Source: Azospirillum brasilense
Lineage (GTDB): Bacteria > Pseudomonadota > Alphaproteobacteria > Azospirillales > Azospirillaceae
DNA length: 64,000 nt
Assembly: GCF_022023855.1 (NCBI RefSeq)
Contig: NZ_CP059449.1
Span: forward strand, 558,001-622,000
Direction: 5' to 3'
Shown here: piece by piece, positions 52,384-61,910 of the stretch
Layout: every line of letters starts with the position of its first letter
Position numbering within the stretch: position 1 is the first letter of the stretch
The notes under the pieces: generated by a model
Told to the model about the DNA's origin: nothing
Database searches by the model: none
The model's input: the letters and a program-made list of their open reading frames with translations, nothing else
Position numbers and translations under genes: made by a program

Positions 52384-53313
52384 ATGGCGGATCAGGCCAT
52401 GCCACGCGCCGCGGCCGGCCAGGGACCCGTGGGCGGTCCGGGCACCGTGGTCTACGCGCAGCTTGCGGGAATCGTGTTGTTCTGGGGAGCCAACTGGCCC
52501 CTGATGAAGCTGGCCCTGTCCGACATCGGGCCGCTGACCTTCTGCTTTCTCCGTTTCGCCGGGGCGGCGGCGGTGCTGGCCCTGCTGTCGCGGGTGCTGC
52601 GCTTTCCCCTCCTGCCGCCGCCGGGAGAGCGTTGGCCGCTGGCCCTGGTCGGGCTGCTGCAGATCGCCGGCATGCTGGACCTCAGCTCCATTGCGCTGCG
52701 GGTGGTGCCGCCGGGACGGGCCGCGGTGCTGGCCTACACCATGCAGATGTGGGCGTTGCCGCTGGGCGTCCTGCTGGCCGGGGAGCGCTTCACGCGTGGG
52801 CGGGTGATCGGCGCGTTGCTGACCTTCGCCGGCGTCCTCGTCTTCTTCAACCCGGCGCTGATGGACTGGAGCGACCCGGCGGTGCTGCTCGGCAACGGGC
52901 TGCTGCTCGCCTGCGCGCTGAGCTGGGCGCTCGGCGCCACCCTCTACCGCCGTCGGCGCGGCGGCTGGCGCACGCCCTTCTGGACCCAGACCTTCTGGCA
53001 GATTGCCGTCAGCGCCGTGGCGACTGCGCCGCTGGCCCTGGCGGCGGAGCACGCCCGGCCGATCCATTGGACGCCCGCGCTGGGCACCGTCCTGGCGTTC
53101 AACTGGGTGATCGCCACGGGGCTGTGCTTCTGGTGGTGGGCGAAGTCGCTGACCGCCATGCCGGCCGCCCAGGCCGGGCAGATCATCTGCCTCGTCCCCG
53201 TCACCGCCCTGCTGCTGAGCGCGGTCTTCATGGGCGAGCCGCTCACGGCCGGCGTGCTGATCGCCGTGGCGCTGATCGGCGCGGGGATCCTGACGACGAT
53301 GCGGGCGCGGTAG
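52384..53313 (+). CDS. EamA/DMT family transporter
   Basis: The product has 309 aa with about 10 hydrophobic helices in two repeats (IVLFWGANWPLMKLALSD starts the first; ALGTVLAFNWVIATGLCFWWWAKS is in the second). GGGAGGA lies before ATG 52384. A drug/metabolite superfamily exporter, substrate unknown. It is followed by repeat copy D. Confidence 0.9.
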   Translation: MADQAMPRAAAGQGPVGGPGTVVYAQLAGIVLFWGANWPLMKLALSDIGPLTFCFLRFAGAAAVLALLSRVLRFPLLPPPGERWPLALVGLLQIAGMLDLSSIALRVVPPGRAAVLAYTMQMWALPLGVLLAGERFTRGRVIGALLTFAGVLVFFNPALMDWSDPAVLLGNGLLLACALSWALGATLYRRRRGGWRTPFWTQTFWQIAVSAVATAPLALAAEHARPIHWTPALGTVLAFNWVIATGLCFWWWAKSLTAMPAAQAGQIICLVPVTALLLSAVFMGEPLTAGVLIAVALIGAGILTTMRAR

Positions 53314-53331
53314 GAGGAGCGGCTGCACTGG

Positions 53332-53416
53332 GCCCCCACCCAACCCTCCCCCGCTGACGCAGGGGAGGGCTTAAATCTCCTCCCCCTGCAAAGCGGGGGG
53401 AGGTCGGGAGGGGGGC
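53332..53416. repeat. GC-rich palindromic repeat, copy D
   Basis: Ends GCCCCCACCCAACC / GGTCGGGAGGGGGGC and inner arms CCCTCCCCCGCTGACGCAGG versus CCTCCCCCTGCAAAGCGGGG. It lies between the EamA gene and the converging rplS operon, 19 bases after the EamA stop. Confidence 0.82.
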
Positions 53417-53452
53417 ATCGACGCAACCACGTCCCCGCCATCACTACCCCAA

Positions 53453-53487
53453 CGCCAAACACCCGCCCGGATCGCTCCGGGCGGGTG
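53453..53487 (-). terminator. Rho-independent terminator of the rplS operon
   Basis: An 11-bp perfect stem (CACCCGCCCGG / CCGGGCGGGTG, 53460-53470 with 53477-53487) is followed on the minus strand by TTTGGCGTT, 35 bases past the rplS stop. Confidence 0.65.
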
Positions 53488-53521
53488 CTGGTTCAGGCGT
53501 ACCGAACGAAAGGGCGCCGGA

Positions 53522-53917
53522 TTACTCCGCGGCGGCCTTCGTGTTGTTCATGCCGCGGCCGGTCGTGCGCTCGGCGATACGGGCCGACTTGCCGCGACGG
53601 TCGCGCAGATAGTACAGCTTGGCGCGGCGGACGGCGCCCTTGCGGACCAGCTCGATCGACTCCAGACGCGGGGAGTAGAGCGGGAACACGCGCTCCACAC
53701 CCTCGCCGTAGCTGATCTTGCGGACGGTGAAGGACGAATTCACGCCGGCGTTCCGGCGGGCGATCACGACGCCCTCGTAAGCCTGGACACGCTCGCGCGT
53801 GCCCTCGACCACCTTCACGTTCACGCGGACGGTGTCGCCCGGCGAGAACACGGGAATGGTCTTGCCGCCGAGGGCCTTCTCGATCTGCTCCTGCTCGAGC
53901 TGCTGCAACAGGTTCAT
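53522..53917 (-). CDS. rplS: 50S ribosomal protein L19
   Basis: The product has 131 aa from ATG 53917 with GGGG upstream. [32 protein letters not shown] and [24 protein letters not shown] are diagnostic. The C-terminus extends beyond the E. coli protein ([12 protein letters not shown]). Last gene of the ffh-rpsP-rimM-trmD-rplS order. Confidence 0.97.
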   Translation of the reverse strand: MNLLQQLEQEQIEKALGGKTIPVFSPGDTVRVNVKVVEGTRERVQAYEGVVIARRNAGVNSSFTVRKISYGEGVERVFPLYSPRLESIELVRKGAVRRAKLYYLRDRRGKSARIAERTTGRGMNNTKAAAE

Positions 53918-53957
53918 GACACTACCCCTTTCCATCGGTGCGCCTCGCGGCGGACCG

Positions 53958-54758
53958 TCACTCTGGTTTCGGGCCGCGCCGGCGACCCCGTTTCCCAATC
54001 TGACCCTCGGCCTTCCTGCCCGCCTCGTAGCGGTCCCACAGGTCCGGTCGCCGGGCCTGGGTGATCCGCTCCGCCTCGGCGAGCCGCCAGGCGCGAACCT
54101 TCTCGTGGTGGCCGGACAACAGGATGTCCGGAACCGACCGTTCCACACCCTGCCCGTCGGTCCAGACCGCGGGCCGGGTGTAGTGGGGGTATTCGAGCAA
54201 CCCCCGTTCGAAACTTTCCTCGCCCGCCGTCTCCGCATTGCCCATGACACCGGGGAGCAAGCGCACCACGGCGTCGATCAGGCACAGGGCGGCGGTCTCG
54301 CCGCCGGACAGCACGAAATCCCCGAGGCTGACCTCCTCAAGGCCGTGCGCGTCCAGCACCCGCTCATCCACCCCTTCGTACCGGCCGCAGAGCAGGGTGA
54401 CCACCGGGGTGGCCGCCAGCTCCTTGACCAGCTCCTGGTCGAGCACCCGTCCGCGAGGCGACAGGTAGATCGCCCGTCCGCGTCCAGGAGTGCCCGGAGG
54501 ACCCGCCGTCGCGGTCAGAGCCGCGTCCAGCACGTCGGGCCGCATGACCATGCCGGCCCCTCCGCCGAAGGGGGTGTCGTCGACGGAGCGGTGTTTATCG
54601 CGCGCGAACGAGCGAATGTCCACTGATTCCAACGCCCAGACTCCATTTTCCAGCGCCTTTCCCGCAAGGCTGAGCCCCAGCGGACCCGGAAACATCTCCG
54701 GGAACAGCGTCAGAACCTTGGCCGTCCAGACAAGAGAACCGGAAGCGCCGTGATTCAC
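53958..54758 (-). CDS. trmD: tRNA (guanosine(37)-N1)-methyltransferase
   Basis: The product has 266 aa. SPOUT-knot motifs: [45 protein letters not shown] and [14 protein letters not shown]. It methylates G37 next to the anticodon, preventing frameshifts. Its ATG overlaps the rimM stop by 4 bases. Confidence 0.97.
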   Translation of the reverse strand: MNHGASGSLVWTAKVLTLFPEMFPGPLGLSLAGKALENGVWALESVDIRSFARDKHRSVDDTPFGGGAGMVMRPDVLDAALTATAGPPGTPGRGRAIYLSPRGRVLDQELVKELAATPVVTLLCGRYEGVDERVLDAHGLEEVSLGDFVLSGGETAALCLIDAVVRLLPGVMGNAETAGEESFERGLLEYPHYTRPAVWTDGQGVERSVPDILLSGHHEKVRAWRLAEAERITQARRPDLWDRYEAGRKAEGQIGKRGRRRGPKPE

Positions 54759-55351
54759 GGGCGGGTTCCCTTGTTTTCAACGTCGTCTTCAGCGTCATCC
54801 GCGCCGTCCGGCGCGTCCTCTCCGTCCTTTTCCGCCTCGCCTTCGCGCGCTTCGATGACGGCGGGAAGATCGACCACGACGCGGCCTCCCTTCACATCGA
54901 CCACCGGAACGCAGGCGCGGGTGAAGGGCAGCATCTCCAGCGGCCCCGATTCCGTGCGGATCTCCAGCACGTCACCGGCTCCGAAGTCGTACAGCGCCTT
55001 CACCGTGCCCCAGACGGTGCCGTCGGCGAGCTCCGCACGCAGGCCGATCAGGTCGGCGTGGTAGAACTCGTCCTCGTCCTCCGTCTCGGGCAGGGCGGAA
55101 CGGTCCACATAGAGCCGGACACCGGTCAGCTCCTGCGCCTGTTCGCGCGTGGCGATGCCATCGACGCGGACCAGGAACAGGTCCTTCATGGTGCCCTGAA
55201 GCGTCAGCGCGAAGCGCCGGGCGCCCCGCTCGTCCGAGAGGGGGCCGTAGGACGCCACGGCTTGTGCGTCCTCGGTGAAGCTTTTCACCTTCACGAGGCC
55301 GCGGACGCCGTGAGCCCCGGCGAATTGGCCGACGCAGACTTTTGTGGACAT
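54755..55351 (-). CDS. rimM: Ribosome maturation factor RimM
   Basis: The product has 198 aa. [21 protein letters not shown] is the RimM N-terminal motif; [20 protein letters not shown] marks the PRC-barrel half. The C-terminal tail is highly acidic ([17 protein letters not shown]). Supports 16S rRNA processing in 30S maturation. Palindromic repeat copy E lies between it and rpsP. Confidence 0.95.
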   Translation of the reverse strand: MSTKVCVGQFAGAHGVRGLVKVKSFTEDAQAVASYGPLSDERGARRFALTLQGTMKDLFLVRVDGIATREQAQELTGVRLYVDRSALPETEDEDEFYHADLIGLRAELADGTVWGTVKALYDFGAGDVLEIRTESGPLEMLPFTRACVPVVDVKGGRVVVDLPAVIEAREGEAEKDGEDAPDGADDAEDDVENKGTRP

Positions 55352-55380
55352 GGCTTGAGCGTGTGCTTTGCGGGCTCGTG

Positions 55381-55466
55381 GCCCCCATCCCGGCCTTCCC
55401 CCGCTGGGCGGGGGAAGGAGCTTTTATCCCATCCCCCGCTCAGCGGGGGAGGGTCAGGGTGGGGGC
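55381..55466. repeat. GC-rich palindromic repeat, copy E, inside the rpsP-rimM operon
   Basis: Ends GCCCCCATCCC / AGGGTGGGGGC with an inner pair of CTTCCCCCGCTGGGCGGGGG and CCCCGCTCAGCGGGGGAGG; a short TTTTAT lies in the loop. It separates rpsP from rimM on the minus strand, so a hairpin forms in the operon mRNA. Confidence 0.82.
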
Positions 55467-55483
55467 GAGGAGCGTTCCCTTTA

Positions 55484-55837
55484 TCAGCCCTCGGCAGCGG
55501 CCTTGGCGGCGGCCTCGGCCTTCAGACGCTCCTGCGCCTTGGCCTTCGGGGCGGACTTCTTCGGAGTCTCGCGGATTTCCGGCTTGGCGATCAGGCCGGC
55601 GTTCGCCAGGAACAGGGCGACGCGGTCCGTCGGCTGGCCGCCGACCGACAGCCAATGCTTGGCGCGCTCGGCGTCCAGGACGATGCGCTGCTCGTGCTCG
55701 CGCGGCAGCATCGGGTTGTAGGTGCCGATCTTCTCGATGAAGCGGCCGTCGCGCGGGCTGCGGGCGTCGGCGACGACGATCGAGTAGAACGGACGCTTCT
55801 TGGCGCCGCCACGGGCCAGACGGATCTTCAGGGACAT
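55484..55837 (-). CDS. rpsP: 30S ribosomal protein S16
   Basis: The product has 117 aa. [42 protein letters not shown] is the S16 N-terminus. The C-terminal 35 residues are an Ala/Lys/Glu-rich extension (E. coli S16 has 82 aa), usual in alphaproteobacteria. First ribosomal gene after ffh. Confidence 0.97.
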   Translation of the reverse strand: MSLKIRLARGGAKKRPFYSIVVADARSPRDGRFIEKIGTYNPMLPREHEQRIVLDAERAKHWLSVGGQPTDRVALFLANAGLIAKPEIRETPKKSAPKAKAQERLKAEAAAKAAAEG

Positions 55838-55918
55838 GGGACAGTCGCTTCCTTGGTGTAGTCGCTTGATAGGCGGTTGAAGGTGATCGCGCTCATCGCG
55901 CGTTGCGGTCGCCAGGGA

Positions 55919-57286
55919 TCAGTTCGGTCCCCGGAAATTCTTCGGCAGGAGGCTCTGCAGCCCGTGGCGCATCAGCCCCTTCTGCCCCAGCTTCTGCACC
56001 TGCTTCATCATGCCACGCATGGTGTCGTACTGCTTGAGCAGCTTGTTCACCTCCTGCACGCTGGTGCCGGAGCCGGCGGCGATGCGCTTGCGGCGCGACG
56101 CCTTGATGAGCTCGGGGTGCTTGCGCTCCTTCTTCGTCATCGAGGAGATGATCGCCTCCTGGCGCTTGATCACCCCGTCGTCGATGTTCGCGTCCTTGAG
56201 CTGGTTCTTGATCTTGCCGATGCCCGGCAGCATGCCCATCAGGCCGGACATGCCGCCCATCTTGCGCAGCTGCTTGAGCTGGGAGGCCATGTCGTCGAGG
56301 TCGAAGCCCTGGCCCTTCTCCATCTTGCGGGCGAGCTTCTCGGCCTCTTCCTTGTCGATGCTCTCGGCAGCCTTCTCGACCAGCGACACGACGTCGCCCA
56401 TGCCGAGGATGCGGCCGGCGATGCGGTCGGGGTGGAAGGCCTCCAGGGCGTCGATCTTCTCGCCCATGCCCAGCAGCTTGATCGGCTTGCCGGTGATCTG
56501 GCGCATCGACAGGGCGGCACCGCCGCGGGCGTCGCCGTCCACGCGGGTCAGCATGATGCCGGTGATGCCGACCTTGTCGTTGAAGTTGGTGGCGACCGTC
56601 ACCGCGTCCTGGCCGGTCATGGCGTCGGCGACCAGCAGCGTCTCCGCCGGCTTGGTCGCGTCGCGCACGGCCGCGACCTCGGCCATCAACTCCTCGTCGA
56701 TGGACAGACGGCCGGCGGTGTCGAGCATGACCACGTCGTAGCCTTCGCGCCGGCCGGTCTCGATGGCGCGGCGGGCAATGGCGACGGGGTCCTGGCCGGG
56801 CACGATCGGCAGCGTGGCGACGCCGGTCTGCTCGCCGAGGACCTTCAGCTGCTCCTGGGCCGCCGGACGGCGCACGTCCAGCGAGGCCATCAGGACCTTC
56901 TTGCGGTCCCGGTTCTTCAGGCGCAGCGCGATCTTGGCGGTGCTGGTGGTCTTGCCCGAGCCCTGCAGGCCGACCATCAGGATCGGCACGGGAGCGGCGG
57001 CGTTGAGGTTGATCTCCTCGCCCTGCCCCAGCATCTCCACGAGGTTGTCGTGGACGATCTTGATGACCTGCTGGCCGGGGGTGATCGAGCGCAGGACCTC
57101 CTGGCCGATCGCGCGTTCCTTGACCTGGTTGACGAACTGCTTGACCACCGGCAGGGCGACGTCGGCCTCCAGCAACGCCACGCGCACCTCGCGCAGCGCG
57201 GCGTTGACGTCCTCCTCGCTCAGCGCGCCGCGGCGGCGCAGCTTGTCGAAGATGTCGCCCAGGCGTCCGGTCAGGCCATCGAACAT
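55919..57286 (-). CDS. ffh: Signal recognition particle protein Ffh
   Basis: The product has 455 aa. An N domain, then the GTPase motifs GLQGSGKTTSTAKIA (P-loop), LDTAGRLSIDEEL and TRVDGDARGGAALS, and the Met-rich M domain (from about residue 300) with GMSGLMGMLPGIGKIKN that binds SRP RNA. Co-translational membrane targeting. It is 81 bases upstream of rpsP on the same strand. Confidence 0.98.
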   Translation of the reverse strand: MFDGLTGRLGDIFDKLRRRGALSEEDVNAALREVRVALLEADVALPVVKQFVNQVKERAIGQEVLRSITPGQQVIKIVHDNLVEMLGQGEEINLNAAAPVPILMVGLQGSGKTTSTAKIALRLKNRDRKKVLMASLDVRRPAAQEQLKVLGEQTGVATLPIVPGQDPVAIARRAIETGRREGYDVVMLDTAGRLSIDEELMAEVAAVRDATKPAETLLVADAMTGQDAVTVATNFNDKVGITGIMLTRVDGDARGGAALSMRQITGKPIKLLGMGEKIDALEAFHPDRIAGRILGMGDVVSLVEKAAESIDKEEAEKLARKMEKGQGFDLDDMASQLKQLRKMGGMSGLMGMLPGIGKIKNQLKDANIDDGVIKRQEAIISSMTKKERKHPELIKASRRKRIAAGSGTSVQEVNKLLKQYDTMRGMMKQVQKLGQKGLMRHGLQSLLPKNFRGPN

Positions 57287-57680
57287 GGGTCAGCGGTCCT
57301 CAGTTTCGGTCTCCATCCGCTCGAACACGATCGGCTCAAGCACAAACGAGCCAGTGCGCGAAACTCGCGGACTGGCGGAGGTCCCCGGCACGCAGGCCGA
57401 TGGTACCCGGTCGATGGCTCGACGGATGCAGGTCGGCGGACCATACGCATCGCGGGGGGCGGAGTCAACAACCCAACAACCACGCCCCGCTGGACCTTCT
57501 TGCGCAACGCCCCGCGAAGGGCCACTATTTCCTTACACAACCAGGGGCTTTGCGGCCCGGGAACAGCGCCCTCGATGGAACGCATTCGAGGCGTACTTGA
57601 ATAAAGCGTTAGCGATTGTTAACTTTTTCTTCGCGGCTCCCCTTTACAGTGTGCCGCGACTCCAACCCGGGATTTCCCTG
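57287..57680. other. Divergent intergenic region between ffh and the pentapeptide gene
   Basis: These 394 bases contain the promoters of both genes but no supported coding frame. The AT-rich tract near 57601-57630 (ATAAAGCGTTAGCGATTG, TTAACTTTTTC) is the best promoter candidate for the pentapeptide gene; no palindrome or clear box was found. Confidence 0.5.
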
Positions 57681-59045
57681 ATGCCCCCCGCGCAAGGCTT
57701 CGGAACGAACACGCCGCGCACGAAGCTGACGCAGAGTCAGCTGAACACGATCCTGCTCCGGCATCAGGCTTTCCGGAAAAGCCAGCCGGGCGGTGTGCGC
57801 GCGAACCTGAAGATGCGCGACCTGTCGCATCTGGACCTGTCCGGCATCGACCTGTCCGACGCCGACCTGTCCGGGGCAAAGCTGTTCAGCGCCCGGCTGA
57901 CCCGGGCCAATTTGACCAACGCGAACCTCTACGCCGCCGACCTGCGGCTGGCGAACCTGGAGAAGGCCGACCTGCGCCGCGCCGACCTGCGCGGCGCCTG
58001 CCTGCGTGGCGCCGTGCTGTCGGAAGCCATGCTGGTTGAGGTGGACCTGCGCGACGGTACGCTGCTGCATTACAGCCCGTCGGGCGAGATGATGCCGCAC
58101 AACTTCGAGGACTCCGTCCTGACCTCGGAACTGACGGCGGCGGTCATCCGCGGCGCCGACCTGTCGCGGGCCAAGGTGGCGAACGCTTTCGTCATGCAGA
58201 CCGACCTGACCGACGCGATCCTGCGCGGCACCAAGTTCATGCGCGCGAACCTGACGAACTCCAACCTGACGGGCTGCGACCTGACCGACGCCGACCTGTC
58301 GGAGGCCAACCTGTCCGGCGCCCGGCTGTCCGGTGCGGTAATGACCAACTGCGCCATCGGGCGCGCCAACTTCACCAACGCCAACCTGATCGGCGCCATC
58401 CTGGACGCGGCCCAGCTCCGCTCGCCCAACCTGTCCGCCGCGGTGATGGCGAAGGTTCTGGAGAATCCGGACGATGACCTGCGCGACATCCTGACCCTGC
58501 ACGTTTCCTGGATCGACAGCGGCGGCAAGGACGGCAAGCGCGCCGACCTCTCCTCGCTCGATCTGTCGGGGCGCAACCTCGACGGCATCAACCTGTCGGC
58601 CGGCATCTTGCAATGCATTACGCTGCGGGGCGCGTCGATGATGGGCACCTCGCTCGCCATCGCCGACCTGTCGCTGTCGGACCTGCGCAAGGTGAACTTC
58701 ACCAAGGCCGACCTGCGCGGCGTCAACTTCGAGCGGGCGACCCTGACCGGCGCCAACCTGACCGAGGCGCAGCTCGGCCCCGTGCACATCCAGGGGTCGA
58801 GCAGCCACGTCTGGCGGGCCAACCTGCAGCGCGCCCGCATGGGTATGGCCGTTCTGAAGGACGCCGACCTGCGCAAGGTCAACCTGTCCGGGGCCAACCT
58901 CGCCGGGGCGGACTTGCGCGGCGCCAACCTGAGCGAGGCCGACCTGACCGGCACCGACCTGACCGGCGCGGACCTCGACGGGACGGTTCTGGACGGCACC
59001 AGCCTGACCGACGCCATCGGGATCGAGGAGATGACCGGGACCTGA
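57681..59045 (+). CDS. Pentapeptide-repeat protein (454 aa)
   Basis: From ATG 57681 (MPPAQGFGTNTPRTKLTQSQ). Residues about 50-125 form a block of A(D/N)LXX repeats (LSHLDLSGIDLSDADLSGAK), then an interruption (GTLLHYSPSGEMMPHNFEDS), a second block to about 255, a linker with WIDSGGKDGKRADLSSLDLSG, and a third block to about 450. These blocks should form right-handed quadrilateral β-helices. The N-terminus has no signal peptide. Cytosolic role unknown; DNA mimicry is one family theme only. Confidence 0.9.
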   Translation: MPPAQGFGTNTPRTKLTQSQLNTILLRHQAFRKSQPGGVRANLKMRDLSHLDLSGIDLSDADLSGAKLFSARLTRANLTNANLYAADLRLANLEKADLRRADLRGACLRGAVLSEAMLVEVDLRDGTLLHYSPSGEMMPHNFEDSVLTSELTAAVIRGADLSRAKVANAFVMQTDLTDAILRGTKFMRANLTNSNLTGCDLTDADLSEANLSGARLSGAVMTNCAIGRANFTNANLIGAILDAAQLRSPNLSAAVMAKVLENPDDDLRDILTLHVSWIDSGGKDGKRADLSSLDLSGRNLDGINLSAGILQCITLRGASMMGTSLAIADLSLSDLRKVNFTKADLRGVNFERATLTGANLTEAQLGPVHIQGSSSHVWRANLQRARMGMAVLKDADLRKVNLSGANLAGADLRGANLSEADLTGTDLTGADLDGTVLDGTSLTDAIGIEEMTGT

Positions 59046-59073
59046 TCCGTTCGCGGACTCAGGGCCGCCGCCT

Positions 59074-59766
59074 TCAGGGACGCCGCGTCCAGGGACCAGA
59101 GCGGTAGGCGGTGCGGACGTGGTTGATCAGCAGGTTGCGCGCGTCGATCAGCTGGGCCATGCGGTCCCGGCAGGCGACCACGCCGGTGTCCGGGTGATAG
59201 ACCGGGGCCAGTTCGCGGAAGCGCTTCACCACCCGGTCCTCGTCGAAGCACCATTCATTGACGAAGCCGAACATCTGCGCGGCGTCGCGCACCTGGGTCA
59301 GCTTGCCGTCCAGCGGGCGGAAGGACACCCGCTCCAGCGCGTGGGCCAGCGCCTTGTTGCGGTAAGTCAGCGTTTCCACCGCGCCTTCCAGCCGCCCCGC
59401 CTCCTCGGCGGGCATCAGGCGGCAGCCGGGTTCGGCCAGCGCCAGCGCCGCCGCCAGCGCCCGGCGGATCGCCGCGTCGCTGTGGCCGGGCGGCAGCCGC
59501 AGGTCCAGCACCGCCCGCTCCGCACCATCGTCCGGTGCCCCCGGGTCTGGCGTCCGGTCGGGCGCCAGCAACAGCGCGGCGGCGGCGAGCGCCGACAGGT
59601 CGGTTCCGCGCTTGGCGGCCAGACGGACCGCCGCCGCTGCGAAAGCGGGGGCACAGGAAACCCGGTAGGGGATGGCGGGCGGAACGCCGACGCTCCTGGC
59701 CGACGGGAAGAACCCGGCGTCCGCTTCGGTCAGCGCGGCGAAGGGATAGCCATCCGGAGCGGTCAT
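59074..59766 (-). CDS. J-domain-like protein (230 aa)
   Basis: ATG 59766 starts MTAPDGYPFAALTEADAGFF. The N-terminal two thirds are Ala-rich with long helices. The C-terminal 60 residues (EWCFDEDRVVKRFRELAPVYHPDTGVVACRDRMAQLIDARNLL) follow the DnaJ J-domain layout, with the HPD motif seen at YHPDTG. It may recruit an Hsp70, but the domain is divergent. Convergent with the pentapeptide gene. Confidence 0.65.
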   Translation of the reverse strand: MTAPDGYPFAALTEADAGFFPSARSVGVPPAIPYRVSCAPAFAAAAVRLAAKRGTDLSALAAAALLLAPDRTPDPGAPDDGAERAVLDLRLPPGHSDAAIRRALAAALALAEPGCRLMPAEEAGRLEGAVETLTYRNKALAHALERVSFRPLDGKLTQVRDAAQMFGFVNEWCFDEDRVVKRFRELAPVYHPDTGVVACRDRMAQLIDARNLLINHVRTAYRSGPWTRRP

Positions 59767-59913
59767 GAGGGGCACCAACGCGTCGTGCGTGTGGCGCGAC
59801 TCTAACGCAATCCCTGGATTCCGCGCAACGGCCCACCCCGTCGCAGGAGGTGTAACGCGCAACGCGTCATCCCCTGCCTGTCCGCGCTAGCACAGCCGCG
59901 CCCATCCGGCCGG

Positions 59914-60540
59914 TCAGCGGTGCATCATCGCCGGCTTGGCCGGCAGCTTCTGCAGCATGTCCTCGATGTAGGCCTCGTCGCTCTTGCCCGACATGGCGGC
60001 GAAGCCCTTCAGCATCTGACTGCCGAAGCTGAAGACGCCGGTCAGGTCGATCTTCCACGCCCCGCCCTCGCGCACGAAGTCGGCGGGAACCAGGGCCGGG
60101 CGGTTGTCGACCATCAGCAGGGCGGAGGCGCGGTCGCCGCGCACCCGCACCGGGCCGAGCCCGCTGCTGCCGATGACGTTGGGGCCGAGCCAGCCGTTCT
60201 TCATGCCGTGATCGGCCAGTTCGCCGAGCGACATGCGGCGCAGGTCCGCCGGGCTGACATAGCGGCGCAAGCCCATGGCGGCGAACTTCTCCGCCGGCTC
60301 CAGCTTGGCGAGTCCGGAGTCGTTGCCGCTGCGGGCGACGCCGCGCACCTGCTCCAGCTTGTCGACCGACGCGCGGGACAGCAGCGGGACGACCGCCGCG
60401 CCGCGCTTCTGCGCCAGGGCGGAACGGGCGCTATCGAAGACCGCCGCGACCTCCCGCTCCTCGGGGGAGGCGGGCGGCGGAGCGGCGAAGGCCGGTATGG
60501 AGAAACCGAGAAACAACAGCAGCAGAGCCAGGGCGCGCAT
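59914..60540 (-). CDS. Secreted hypothetical protein (208 aa)
   Basis: ATG 60540 begins a clean signal peptide (MRALALLLLFLGFSIPAFA). The mature chain has an N-terminal helical region (SPEEREVAAVFDSARSALAQKRGAAVV) and a C-terminal β-rich part (VRVRGDRASALLMVDNRPALVPADFVREGGAWKIDL). No domain recognised; periplasmic. It lies 27 bases after the DUF2336 gene. Confidence 0.7.
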   Translation of the reverse strand: MRALALLLLFLGFSIPAFAAPPPASPEEREVAAVFDSARSALAQKRGAAVVPLLSRASVDKLEQVRGVARSGNDSGLAKLEPAEKFAAMGLRRYVSPADLRRMSLGELADHGMKNGWLGPNVIGSSGLGPVRVRGDRASALLMVDNRPALVPADFVREGGAWKIDLTGVFSFGSQMLKGFAAMSGKSDEAYIEDMLQKLPAKPAMMHR

Positions 60541-60566
60541 GAACGGGTCCGTGTGGTGGCGCGACG

Positions 60567-61910
60567 TCAGACTTTCTCCTCGACTCCGAAGAAGGCGAGC
60601 TGCCAGCGCATCTCGTCGTCGGACATCGGGTAAAGGACGCCTTCCTTTGCCATAAGCGCGGTTTTTGGCGGAATCTGGGCGATGCGCAATTGCACCTGCC
60701 GGGCGAAGCGCATCGACAGGCCGCAGCGCCACACCAGGGAGGTGACGGCGCGCGGGGCGTGGGTGCCGATGATGCGGTCGATGATCGGCATGGGAAGCTG
60801 CGCCAGCTCGCCCAGCCCGGCCAGGACGAAGGCCCGGTCGCCCTCCGCCAGCGCGCCTTCCAGCAGCTTCTCCGTCAGCTTGCCTTCCTTGTTCAGCCTC
60901 GCCGCCTTGTCGGACGGGCGTTCGGCCGCCTTGTCCTTGTCGCCCGGCAGATGGCCAAGCTCCTCCTCCCCGAAATCGACGAGGCCGCGGGCGACACCGG
61001 GTCCACCGCCACCGTTGCCTCCGGCCCCGCGGTTGACGCGCGCCCGCACGCCCTCGGCCAGGGCGCGGGCGGCGGCGGGGTCGAGGTCGGTGCGCTCCCG
61101 CAGGACCTTCAGGAGGTTGTCGGCGACGAAGCTCGCCAGACGCGCAACGGCACGGGCGGGCAGGCGCGGCCGGCGGACCAGCGGGGCGTGCCAGGGCTCG
61201 TGCTGCGGCGCCTGGTCGAGGATGCGGTCCAGCGTCTCCTCGCGGATCTGGGCCGAAGGGTTGGCGAGCAGAGCGGTCATCGCCGCCTCGTCGTCGGACC
61301 GCGCGATGGAGTCGGCGACGGAGGCCGAGATCTGCTTGCGTCCGGCGATCGCCGACAGGGCGCCGGCCACCGGACCGCGCATGATGATGTCGGCCAGATC
61401 CTCGTCGGTCAGGATCGGCGAGAATTGCAGGACCGGGGCGCAGACCGACAGCTCCACGTCGCGAGCCAGCGTGTTGATGACGCCGTGGGGCGCGCCGGGC
61501 AGCTCCTTCAGCGCTTCCGACAGGATGCCGCGCACCTCCGTCGCCTGGTCGCGGGCCAGCGCCTCCAGGCACTCCAGCGTCAGCCGCTCGATCTGCGACG
61601 CCTGGTCGGCGGACAGGTCGGGCAGCAGCCGGGCGACCTTCTGCGCCAGGGCGCCGCGCACCGCGACCTCCCGGTCGGTGGCCAGCATCAGGTCCGCCTG
61701 CCGCGGCGTGCCGGCGTTGGTGGCGATGGCCTCACGCACCTCCGCCGCCGCGTCGGCGGCCAGGAAATAGAGCAGCTCCGGCCGGGTCTCGGGCGACGCG
61801 GCGACGCGGCGGCGCACCGCCGGGTCGGCGCTGCGCGCCATCTGCTTGGCCGCCTCGTAATCGGCGGGGTCGAGAAGCTGGGGATCGGCGTGGTCGCCGC
61901 GGATGGTCAT
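60567..61910 (-). CDS. DUF2336 domain-containing protein (447 aa)
   Basis: From ATG 61910 (MTIRGDHADPQLLDPADYEAAK). HEAT-like helical repeats run across the first 300 residues (VRRRVAASPETRPELLYFLAAD, VREAIATNAGTPRQAD), a pattern typical of DUF2336 proteins in Rhodospirillales. A Gly/Arg-rich linker is near residue 310. It overlaps the diguanylate cyclase stop by 4 bases (ATGA), indicating coupled translation. Confidence 0.85.
   Translation of the reverse strand: MTIRGDHADPQLLDPADYEAAKQMARSADPAVRRRVAASPETRPELLYFLAADAAAEVREAIATNAGTPRQADLMLATDREVAVRGALAQKVARLLPDLSADQASQIERLTLECLEALARDQATEVRGILSEALKELPGAPHGVINTLARDVELSVCAPVLQFSPILTDEDLADIIMRGPVAGALSAIAGRKQISASVADSIARSDDEAAMTALLANPSAQIREETLDRILDQAPQHEPWHAPLVRRPRLPARAVARLASFVADNLLKVLRERTDLDPAAARALAEGVRARVNRGAGGNGGGGPGVARGLVDFGEEELGHLPGDKDKAAERPSDKAARLNKEGKLTEKLLEGALAEGDRAFVLAGLGELAQLPMPIIDRIIGTHAPRAVTSLVWRCGLSMRFARQVQLRIAQIPPKTALMAKEGVLYPMSDDEMRWQLAFFGVEEKV

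Noticed and set aside
20486..55466. CRISPR array
   Set aside because: The repeats are dispersed, long, palindromic and without regular spacers; no cas genes.
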